Below, piece after piece: positions 1 to 5,405 of a DNA stretch of 7,822 nt. The notes below the pieces were generated by a model. The model worked only from the letters and a program-made list of their open reading frames with translations, had not been told where the DNA came from and did no database searches. The translations under genes and the position numbers were made by a program. The number at the start of each line of letters is the position of its first letter. Positions within the stretch are counted from its first letter, which is position 1. The DNA comes from an uncultured Oscillospiraceae bacterium (lineage in GTDB: Bacteria; Bacillota; Clostridia; Oscillospirales; Oscillospiraceae). The DNA is taken from NCBI GenBank assembly GCA_900754515.1, contig CAAEDD010000194.1, forward strand, positions 1 to 7,822. Reading direction: 5' to 3'.

Positions 1-2
1 GC

Positions 3-959
3 AGTAATCTGTATCTCTGCAAGGTGGCCATGGACGTGGTGGCAAAGCGGGCAAAAGCGGACAGGGACGGGGTTCGTATAGGGGAACTAAACGAGGAGAG
101 CTACCGTCAGATATTATGGAATCATGAACCGCTGACGGATTTCTGGCGGGTAGGCCGGGGCTATGCCAAAAAGCTGGAGGCCGTGGGTCTGCGCACCATG
201 GGGGATATAGCCCGCTGCTCCTTGGGAAGGGCGGGGGACTATTACAACGAGGAACTGCTTTACAAGATCTTTGGGATTAACGCACAGCTGTTGATAGACC
301 ACGCCTGGGGATGGGAGCCATGCACCATAAAGGATATAAAGAGTTACAGACCACAGTCCAACAGTATAAGCAGCGGCCAGGTGCTACAGCGCCCCTATGA
401 CTTTCAGGAGGCAAAAATGATAGTACGGGAGATGACTGACGCCCTGGTGCTGGATCTTGTAGACAAGGGCCTGGTGACTGACCAGATAGTCCTCACTGTT
501 GGCTATGACAGAGACAACGGCAAAAGCGGCTTTTCCGGCCAGCTTCAGACAGATATGTATGGGCGCAGTATACCCAAGGCAGCCCACGGCTCGGTGAATC
601 TGGGCTGCTTCAGTTCCTCAAACCGGCTGATAACAGAGAAAACTATGGAGCTTTTTGATGAGATTGTGGATAAGAAGCTCTCGGTACGGCGCATGTATGT
701 GGTGGCCGCCAACGTGAACCCTAAGGGCTGTACCAAGGATAAGGGATTCCGGCAGCTGGATCTTTTTACGGATGCAGAGGCGGAAGAAAAATGCCGTGAA
801 ATGGACATTGCGGCCCTGGAGCGGGAGGAAAAAAGGCAGAAGGCCATGCTTAAAATAAAAAAGAAATACGGTAAGAATGCCATACTGCCCGGCACCAGCT
901 ATCAGGAGGGCGCTACGGGGCGGGATCGGAACCGGCAGATAGGGGGACACAGGGCATGA
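3..959 (+). CDS. Y-family (UmuC-type) translesion DNA polymerase, C-terminal part, 5' truncated by window
   Basis: Error-prone polymerase of the UmuC/ImpB/MucB family, which copies past DNA lesions during the SOS response. The open frame runs from the window edge: the codons from position 3 read SNLYLCKVAMDVVAK, typical of the end of the catalytic palm/fingers region, so the GTG at 24 is internal and not the start. The N-terminal catalytic carboxylates lie outside. Of 318 visible residues, about 42-75 (HEPLTDFWRVGRGYAKKLE...) form the helix-hairpin-helix thumb. About 105-225 match the little-finger domain. Residues 251-255 (QLDLF, nt 753-767) are a textbook beta-clamp-binding motif, linking the enzyme to the replisome. 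The tail KYGKNAILPG...QEGATGRDRNRQIGGH is the usual ending of Clostridia homologues. The stop overlaps the next gene's start (ATGA, 956-959), implying translational coupling. Any LexA site would be upstream of the window. Family assignment is sure; the exact subclass is not. Confidence 0.93.
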   Translation, partial: SNLYLCKVAMDVVAKRAKADRDGVRIGELNEESYRQILWNHEPLTDFWRVGRGYAKKLEAVGLRTMGDIARCSLGRAGDYYNEELLYKIFGINAQLLIDHAWGWEPCTIKDIKSYRPQSNSISSGQVLQRPYDFQEAKMIVREMTDALVLDLVDKGLVTDQIVLTVGYDRDNGKSGFSGQLQTDMYGRSIPKAAHGSVNLGCFSSSNRLITEKTMELFDEIVDKKLSVRRMYVVAANVNPKGCTKDKGFRQLDLFTDAEAEEKCREMDIAALEREEKRQKAMLKIKKKYGKNAILPGTSYQEGATGRDRNRQIGGHRA

Positions 960-1408
960 ACGGAAAAAGGGGAAAATACGACGACATAATTTCCCTGCCG
1001 CACCATGTATCCCCGGTACATCCTCCCATGCCCGTGGGGGACAGGGCGGCTCAGTTTGCCCCTTTTGCTGCTCTCACAGGCTACGAGGAGGCGGTGGAGG
1101 AGGCTACCCGCCTTACGGAGTGCAGGATAGAACTGGACAAGGACAGGATAGAGGAGCTGGACAGAAAACTGCGTAAGCTTAAAGAGCATATAAGGGAGCG
1201 GCCAAAGGCGGAAATCGTCAGCTTCAAAGCGGATGAGCGAAAGGCGGGAGGTACCTTGGTTACAGCCTCCGGCCGGGTGAAAAAGATAGACGAATATGAA
1301 AGCAAAGTAATAATGGCCGACGGCAGCGTCATAGACATAGAAGATATATATGAAATAAATACGGAGCCTCCGGAGGCGGAGGCCGGTGAGGAGGATATAT
1401 GCTTTTAA
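956..1408 (+). CDS. YolD-like family protein
   Basis: A 150-residue protein of the YolD-like family, small proteins usually encoded next to Y-family polymerases in Bacillota and thought to assist or control them (UmuD-like role proposed, not proven). The N-terminal part (about residues 8-60) carries the family signature: DDIISLPHHVS, then HPPMPVGDRAAQFAPFAALTGY, then EATRLTE. A charged helical stretch (about 56-82) follows. The C-terminal half (about 98-134, GTLVTASGRVKKIDEYES...DGSVIDIEDIYEI) resembles the small beta-rich YolD domain. The acidic tail (EPPEAEAGEED) is not part of that domain. The ATG at 956 overlaps the polymerase stop by 4 nt and has AGGGGG at 941-946 as ribosome binding site. 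Its end overlaps the EcsC gene by 10 nt. The context strongly supports a role tied to the polymerase. Confidence 0.88.
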   Translation: MNGKRGKYDDIISLPHHVSPVHPPMPVGDRAAQFAPFAALTGYEEAVEEATRLTECRIELDKDRIEELDRKLRKLKEHIRERPKAEIVSFKADERKAGGTLVTASGRVKKIDEYESKVIMADGSVIDIEDIYEINTEPPEAEAGEEDICF

Positions 1409-2199
1409 AGGGAAAGAGGCACAGCAGCCCGGTGGAAAGGGAGCTGGCTCTGGTGGAGCGGCGGGAGGAAAAGCTTGCCGCCGCTGCCGCAAAGAGCTCA
1501 GGGGCAAAGTGGAAAGAGAGCCTGGAGGCAAAGATTCCCAGGAAGGTGTATACCGGATTGGAGAGCGCCTTCTGTAAGGGCTTTGCCCTGGTGTTTGACC
1601 GGGGCGAAGCCATCATTGAGAAAAGCTATGCCGTGGATAAGATCACTACGGAGCACAGCGTCAAGGACTACGCTTTCCGGGCCTGGGGAGGACGGCGGGA
1701 ACTGCGGCAGCTATACAAGGGCGCACGCCGCTCCCGTCTGGTGAACATGACCGTGACCACGGCGGAGGGACTGGGCCTGGGAGTCCTGGGCATAGGCCTG
1801 CCGGATATAGTGCTGTTTATAGCCATGCTGCTCCGAGGCGTGTATGAGACGGCCCTGAGCTACGGCTTTGAATATAAGTCGGACTTTGAAAAGCTGCTGA
1901 TACTTAAAATGCTTTCCGCCTCCCTCAGCAGCGGGGAGGACTATGAGCGGCGGAACCGGGAAGTGGATGAACTGCTCCTCTCCTCAAAAAGGGAGACGGA
2001 GAGCGGGGAGCTGGAAAAGCAGATAGAAGTGACTTCCTCTGCTTTTGCCATGGATATGCTGCTGCTTAAATTCATCCAGGGCCTGCCCATAGTGGGCATA
2101 ATCGGCGGGGCGGCAAACCCGGTGTATTACAAAAAAATAATGGACTACGTGGAGCTGAAATACAAAAAACGCTATCTTATTGGGAAAAAGGAGCTTTAA
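1399..2199 (+). CDS. EcsC family protein
   Basis: A 266-residue protein matching the EcsC family, named after the third gene of the Bacillus ecs locus; its biochemical function is unknown and members look membrane-associated. Visible features: a lysine/arginine-rich and alanine-rich helical N-terminus (1-45). A first hydrophobic glycine-rich segment follows (about 120-147, AEGLGLGVLGIGLPDIVLFI), the most typical family motif. Next comes LLRGVYETALSYGFEYKS and a charged helical middle (150-210). A second hydrophobic glycine-rich segment (about 218-240, LLLKFIQGLPIVGIIGGAA) precedes VYYKKIMDYVELKYKKRYL. The ATG lies inside the YolD gene. AGGAGG (1389-1394) sits only 4 nt before it, slightly close, so coupling to YolD translation is likely. 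No ecsAB ABC-transporter genes are nearby; here the gene belongs to a polymerase operon. The family call is firm, the function unknown. Confidence 0.85.
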   Translation: MLLKGKRHSSPVERELALVERREEKLAAAAAKSSGAKWKESLEAKIPRKVYTGLESAFCKGFALVFDRGEAIIEKSYAVDKITTEHSVKDYAFRAWGGRRELRQLYKGARRSRLVNMTVTTAEGLGLGVLGIGLPDIVLFIAMLLRGVYETALSYGFEYKSDFEKLLILKMLSASLSSGEDYERRNREVDELLLSSKRETESGELEKQIEVTSSAFAMDMLLLKFIQGLPIVGIIGGAANPVYYKKIMDYVELKYKKRYLIGKKEL

Positions 2200-2239
2200 G
2201 CCCTTGGCATAATCTGCAATAAGAAAGGAAGCGAAAGAT

Positions 2240-4405
2240 ATGAAAAAAGCCCTATCCATGCTGCTGGTTTTTGTTCTGGTTCTTTCCCTTTTAGGCTGCG
2301 GCAGGCAGTCCGGGGAAGCGGCAGAGGCGGGGAATACGGAGGCTGCACCCCAGGCCCAGAACATGGCCGAAGAAGATACAGATAATGTGGAGACGGAGCT
2401 GGTGTTCTATTCCCATAAGGAATACCCCATGCCCCCAGGCTGTTCCGTGCGTGGCATTGCCCGGATAGACAACAGGCTGATGCTCAGCGGCTATCAGGAC
2501 GGCGTGCCCATGCTGGCTCTGACGGAGTATGAAATACCGAAGGGCGGCGCCCCACAATTCGGGGAGACGGAGCTGTTGGCTCTGGATATCCAGCCTCCCT
2601 ACAATGAGTCGGTATACTGCGTCACCGCCGGTGGAGACGGCTGCTTCTACGTGCTGGCCGGAGAGCACGCCCAAATATATATGCGGGGCGACGAAATCTA
2701 TACCAACGAGGATTATAAGGGTCGGATCGCCATACTGCAATATTCTCCCCAGGGGGAGCTGCTGGACAAGATGGAAATACCCGGCTGGCAGGAGGGGACG
2801 GCCTCATGCATAGTGGTGGACGCCTCAAAGCGGGTCTATCTCATGGGGGAGGACTATGTATCCTCCTTCCCCTGGCAGTCGGAGGATACAAGCACTATCC
2901 GGCGGGAGGGGGCTACGATGTGCTCCCTGCAGCTCACCGCCCAGGGCGTAGTGCTGGCCATGGAGGAAAGGGACGATTTCAAGTACTTTCTGATGGAGAG
3001 CCCGGACAGCCTGAGGGAGCTGAGCTTTAAGGACCCGGGTGAGAACAGAACGGTGAGCGTGCCCGACTGGTGCATATGTCAGGGCCTGGAGGGGGAATAT
3101 ATCGTCTCTTCGGAAAGCCATTTTGTGGCCTGCGACGTGGAAACGGGCAGCACAAAAGAGCTCTACCAGTGGAGCTACGGCGCTTACATTGGCAGCTGCG
3201 AATTTGCCTGCCGCCTGAGTGAAAATTCTTTTATCTGTACCCTGGTGGAGGACTATATGCTGGTCACGGGCCTGGTGGAGCAGCCTGTCACAGAGAAAAG
3301 CCCGGTGAAGGTGGCCCTTTACGATATGGGCAACTCCAACGCCGTGGGCTGTGTCAACGAGCTGAACATGAAAGGCGGCCCCTATGTATATGATATCACC
3401 GAGTACGGCAAGGACGAGGAGCAGAGGCTGCTTGCTGACCTTGCATCCGGGGGAAAGATAGACCTTATCATTTTCAACAACAACCTGAATGTGAGTTCCG
3501 CTGCCTATGAGGATCTGTACGGCTATATAGACGGTGAATCGGACATGGGCCGGGAGGACTTCATCCCAGGCATACTGGAGGCGCTCAGCGACGGGGAGCA
3601 GCTCCATGAGCTGTGGTCCGGGGTGAGCGTGGACACCATGGCGGCCAGGGTCTCCGACGTGGAGGGGCGGGAAAATCTCAGCCCTCAGGATTACCAGGAG
3701 ATATTGGAGCAGAGCGACCGGTATGAGGCTGTGTTCATGACTTTTATGGACAAGCTGAATATGCTCAAATGGGTGGCCCGGCTGGGGGCGGTAAAATATG
3801 TGGACAGGGAAAATGCTCTGTGCAGCTTTGACGATCCCTCTTTTGCCCAACTGCTGGCTTGGTGCAGCACCATGGGGGATACGGTGGAGGAGGGCAGCGA
3901 CGTGCCCTACCTTGAGTTATCCCAGGTGGTATTGTCTGTGGAGCCAATCTCCAGCCCTGCAAGGCTGAAGGCTTTGGATGAGCTTTTCGGCGAGCCCTGC
4001 GCCTTTGTGGGCTTCCCCGACGGGGGCAGCGGCTTCAGCTGCTTCAACTGTGACTACGGCGGCAGCATGGCCATACCGGCAAACTCCTCCAACAAAGAGG
4101 GGGCCTGGGCCTTTATAAAGGAGCAGCTGTCCATGGACAAGCAGATGGACATGGAATACTGTCTGCCGGTGAACCGCCAGGCTCTGCTGCGCATGGCGGA
4201 GGAGGAACTTAGCGGGGAGCAGGTGGAGAAACTCATGGGGCTGCTGGAAAACACCAAAGGGGCCGACCGCTGCTCCGACAGCCAGGTGAGGAACATCATT
4301 TTGGAATGCGGCCAGGCCTACCTGGCGGGGGACAAGAGCCTGGAGGAGACGGTGGAGCTGATCCAGTCCAGAGCGTCCATCTATGTGTCCGAACAGTACG
4401 GCTGA
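2240..4405 (+). CDS. Lipoprotein: propeller-like N-half fused to an extracellular solute-binding-protein-like C-half
   Basis: A 721-residue predicted surface lipoprotein. The signal peptide is MKK plus a hydrophobic core (4-19) ending in the lipobox LLGC, so Cys20 should be lipidated and anchor it to the outer face of the membrane. A low-complexity Ala/Glu linker (24-50) follows. Residues about 60-345 contain repeated short beta-type blocks (RIDNRLMLSGY; GGDGCFYVLAG; GRIAILQYSPQGELLDKMEI; VVDASKRVYLMG), suggesting a beta-propeller. Residues about 355-721 resemble family-1 solute-binding proteins: VKVALYD..., LLADLASGGKIDLIIFNNN, and GGSMAIPANSSNKEGAWAFIKEQLS. It has about 20 cysteines, many for an exported protein. 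The start is supported by AAAGGAAG at 2224-2231 with 8-nt spacing. A terminator follows. No permease genes flank it, so it may be an orphan receptor or sensor; the ligand is unknown. The C-terminal fold is likely, the propeller is inferred from pattern. Confidence 0.8.
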   Translation: MKKALSMLLVFVLVLSLLGCGRQSGEAAEAGNTEAAPQAQNMAEEDTDNVETELVFYSHKEYPMPPGCSVRGIARIDNRLMLSGYQDGVPMLALTEYEIPKGGAPQFGETELLALDIQPPYNESVYCVTAGGDGCFYVLAGEHAQIYMRGDEIYTNEDYKGRIAILQYSPQGELLDKMEIPGWQEGTASCIVVDASKRVYLMGEDYVSSFPWQSEDTSTIRREGATMCSLQLTAQGVVLAMEERDDFKYFLMESPDSLRELSFKDPGENRTVSVPDWCICQGLEGEYIVSSESHFVACDVETGSTKELYQWSYGAYIGSCEFACRLSENSFICTLVEDYMLVTGLVEQPVTEKSPVKVALYDMGNSNAVGCVNELNMKGGPYVYDITEYGKDEEQRLLADLASGGKIDLIIFNNNLNVSSAAYEDLYGYIDGESDMGREDFIPGILEALSDGEQLHELWSGVSVDTMAARVSDVEGRENLSPQDYQEILEQSDRYEAVFMTFMDKLNMLKWVARLGAVKYVDRENALCSFDDPSFAQLLAWCSTMGDTVEEGSDVPYLELSQVVLSVEPISSPARLKALDELFGEPCAFVGFPDGGSGFSCFNCDYGGSMAIPANSSNKEGAWAFIKEQLSMDKQMDMEYCLPVNRQALLRMAEEELSGEQVEKLMGLLENTKGADRCSDSQVRNIILECGQAYLAGDKSLEETVELIQSRASIYVSEQYG

Positions 4406-4444
4406 GAGCGTGCAGCTGCTCTTTATATTTAAAACCGCATTAAT

Positions 4445-4473
4445 AAAAACTGCCGGGGTGACCGGCAGTTTTT
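4445..4473. terminator. Bidirectional intrinsic terminator
   Basis: Perfect 12-bp inverted repeat: AAAAACTGCCGG (4445-4456), loop GGTGA, CCGGCAGTTTTT (4462-4473), followed by GTTTGCTT on the plus strand. The A-run on the left arm gives a T-run on the minus strand. It lies between two convergent genes: 40 nt past the lipoprotein stop and 21 nt past the regulator stop. It should end both transcripts. Confidence 0.92.
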
Positions 4474-4494
4474 GTTTGCTTGGGAGACTATTTT

Positions 4495-4857
4495 TCAAAG
4501 TTTGGGGCAGGAGATTTCCAGCAGCTCCTCAATGAGCTTGTGAAAAAGCTTTGCCTGTATAGTATCGGAGGCTCTGTAATATACTTCCTTGCCTTCACGG
4601 CGGCTGACTATAAGCCCGGCGGACCTGAGCTGGCGCAGGTGATGGGAGACGGCTGGGCTGCTCATATCCATCATGGCGGAGAGATTTATGACACATTCCT
4701 CACAGTGGCACAGTATCCAAAAGAGTTTCACCCTGGTGCCGTCGTCCAACTGGCGCAGCAGCTGGGATACCAGCTGAAAGTCAGTGGCAGATGGGCAGTG
4801 TTCCATTACCTCTCTGGCAGATCGGCCATGGTCGTGAGGCAGTTTGCTTTGTTCCAT
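4495..4857 (-). CDS. ArsR-family metal-responsive transcriptional repressor
   Basis: A 120-residue winged-helix repressor of the ArsR/SmtB family, which binds operator DNA as a dimer and lets go when metal binds. Residues about 27-100 form the core: LLRQLDDGTRVKLFWIL, the recognition helix region MSSPAVSHHLRQLRSAGLI (about 66-83), and the wing SRREGKEVYYRASD. Cysteines are at 21, 50, 52, 55 and 117, with CHCEEC at 50-55 just before the recognition helix, where CadC-type sensors carry ELCVCD. The second CadC cysteine is replaced (CVIN). An N-terminal HDH (8-10) could also bind metal. The start has AGGAGGG on the minus strand (plus positions 4864-4870) 6 nt away. It is divergent from an HMA protein and a P1B ATPase, so it is their likely repressor. 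Family certain; metal (Zn, Cd or Pb) inferred from the pump. Confidence 0.9.
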   Translation of the reverse strand: MEQSKLPHDHGRSAREVMEHCPSATDFQLVSQLLRQLDDGTRVKLFWILCHCEECVINLSAMMDMSSPAVSHHLRQLRSAGLIVSRREGKEVYYRASDTIQAKLFHKLIEELLEISCPKL

Positions 4858-4896
4858 TGCTTGCCCTCCTGCATATTATAGATAAATCTTTTAAGT

Positions 4897-4925
4897 ATTT
4901 TACCCGAAAAACTGAAAAAAGGCAA
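4897..4925 (-). promoter_or_regulatory. Candidate sigma-A promoter for the ArsR-family gene
   Basis: On the minus strand, TTGCCT (plus 4925-4920) and TAAAAT (plus 4902-4897) are separated by 17 nt, giving a start near 4890 and a leader of about 30 nt. A perfect TATAAT also occurs at plus 4880-4875, but it would start transcription inside the ribosome binding site, so the upstream pair is preferred. Inferred from sequence only. Confidence 0.45.
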
Positions 4926-4993
4926 ACACATTTTACTTTCTGAAGAGGGAGTAAGGCGGAATAAAATTAAATCGGAAAAAAATAAAAAAGCTC

Positions 4994-5022
4994 TTGACTC
5001 TACATAGAAGCAGGTGTATTAT
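4994..5022 (+). promoter_or_regulatory. Sigma-A promoter of the HMA-protein / metal-export unit
   Basis: TTGACT (4994-4999) and TATTAT (5017-5022) are each one base from consensus and spaced by exactly 17 nt. An A/T-rich tract upstream (4961-4990) could act as an UP-like element. Transcription should start near 5029, just before an inverted repeat that looks like an operator and about 50 nt before the HMA gene. Such a strong promoter would need repression when metal is absent. Confidence 0.75.
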
Positions 5023-5035
5023 GATGCCTGGAAAG

Positions 5036-5060
5036 ATTAAACGAATGCTTAATCGTTTAT
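5036..5060. promoter_or_regulatory. Operator-like inverted repeat just downstream of the predicted transcription start
   Basis: Two overlapping dyads share this stretch. One is ATTAAAC-GAAT-GCTTAAT (5036-5053, 6 of 7 positions paired). The other is TAAACGA, 8 nt, TCGTTTA (5038-5044 and 5053-5059, perfect 7-bp arms). The position, right after the start site and before the ribosome binding site (GGAGGT, 5068-5073), suits a repressor that blocks initiation or escape. Binding by the divergent ArsR-family protein is inferred, not shown. Confidence 0.55.
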
Positions 5061-5078
5061 AAGTCTTGGAGGTGCGCT

Positions 5079-5297
5079 ATGAAAAAAAGCTATAAGATAG
5101 ATGTGGACTGCGCTAATTGCGCCAACAAAATGGAGCAGGCGGCCTGCAGTACGCCGGGGGTAAAAAACGCCTCGGTGAATTATATGGCGCTGAAAATGAC
5201 GGTGGAGTTTCAGGATGGGGAGAACGCCCCTGCCGTTATGGAGCAGGTTTTGAAAAACTGCAAAAAGGTAGAAAGCGACTGCGAGATTTTCCTCTGA
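5079..5297 (+). CDS. Stand-alone heavy-metal-associated (HMA) domain protein
   Basis: A 72-residue cytoplasmic protein made of a single HMA domain (ferredoxin-like fold, beta-alpha-beta-beta-alpha-beta). The metal-binding loop is DCANC (Cys11 and Cys14). The aspartate before the first cysteine is typical of Zn/Cd/Pb ATPase domains, whereas copper chaperones usually have MxCxxC. Extra cysteines lie at 23, 61 and 68. The fold is readable along the chain: YKIDVD, helix NCANKMEQAACSTPGV, strands KNASVNYMALKMTVEF, helix APAVMEQVLKNCKK, strand VESDCEIFL. The ATG has GGAGGT 5 nt upstream. It is the first gene after the strong metal-operon promoter and precedes a P1B pump that lacks any HMA domain, so it probably works as that pump's detached metal-binding domain or chaperone. 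The role is inferred; the domain is sure. Confidence 0.9.
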   Translation: MKKSYKIDVDCANCANKMEQAACSTPGVKNASVNYMALKMTVEFQDGENAPAVMEQVLKNCKKVESDCEIFL

Positions 5298-5304
5298 GAT
5301 AAAG

Positions 5305-5336
5305 AAGGCACCCGGGCCCAAGGCCAAGGGTGCTTT
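5305..5336 (+). terminator. Intercistronic hairpin, weak or partial terminator
   Basis: AAGGCACCC (5305-5313) pairs with GGGTGCTTT (5328-5336): 9 bp including one G-T wobble. The 14-nt loop can itself fold through GGCC-CAA-GGCC. Only three T follow, so termination would be partial. It starts 8 nt after the HMA stop and could lower pump expression relative to the HMA protein or protect the upstream mRNA end. Confidence 0.55.
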
Positions 5337-5345
5337 AGCAGAAAC

Positions 5346-5371
5346 ATTATATGAACAAATGAACATATATT
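5346..5371. promoter_or_regulatory. ArsR/SmtB-type 12-2-12 operator upstream of the pump gene
   Basis: ATTATATGAACA (5346-5357), AA, TGAACATATATT (5360-5371). The two 12-mers are inverted copies at 9 of 12 positions, with outer TATATG/CATATA arms perfect. Size and TGAACA core resemble the 12-2-12 operators known for SmtB/CzrA-type repressors. The centre also reads as a direct repeat, ATGAACA-A-ATGAACA. It lies 35 nt before the ATPase start codon, suggesting separate control of the pump by the metal repressor. Confidence 0.6.
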
Positions 5372-5379
5372 AGTGTAAT
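5352..5379 (+). promoter_or_regulatory. Tentative internal promoter for the ATPase
   Basis: TGAACA (5352-5357) and TGTAAT (5374-5379) with 16-nt spacing could serve as -35 and -10; TATATT at 5366-5371 is an alternative -10. Both overlap the operator-like dyad, which would make repression direct. The -35 is poor, so the pump may instead depend on read-through from the HMA promoter. Confidence 0.3.
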
Positions 5380-5405
5380 TGCCTGTCTGAAAGGGAGAAA
5401 ATGAA

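Noticed and set aside
24..26. GTG at 24 as the start of the polymerase gene
   Set aside because: The frame is open to the window edge, and the codons before it (SNLYLCK) match the conserved interior of Y-family polymerases, so the gene begins upstream.
2825..3850. 341-codon open frame on the minus strand
   Set aside because: Antisense to the lipoprotein gene, with no recognisable domain and no good ribosome binding site noted.
4402..4430. Short hairpin AGAGC/GCTCT followed by TTTATATTT after the lipoprotein stop
   Set aside because: Only 5 bp with an 8-nt loop; the 12-bp hairpin at 4445-4473 is clearly the terminator.
4870..4880. Perfect TATAAT on the minus strand (plus 4880-4875) as promoter of the regulator
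   Set aside because: Its start site would fall within the ribosome binding site of the gene, leaving almost no leader; the upstream TTGCCT-17-TAAAAT pair is more plausible.
4480..4881. 133-codon plus-strand open frame opposite the ArsR-family gene
   Set aside because: The minus strand encodes a clear winged-helix repressor with a good ribosome binding site; the plus-strand translation resembles nothing.
4994..5025. MerR-type promoter with a long spacer (TTGACT to TATGAT, 20 nt, with a CTCTAC start as in MerR operators)
   Set aside because: A 17-nt spaced TATTAT fits better, the spacer dyad is poor, and no MerR-family gene is present while an ArsR-family one is.
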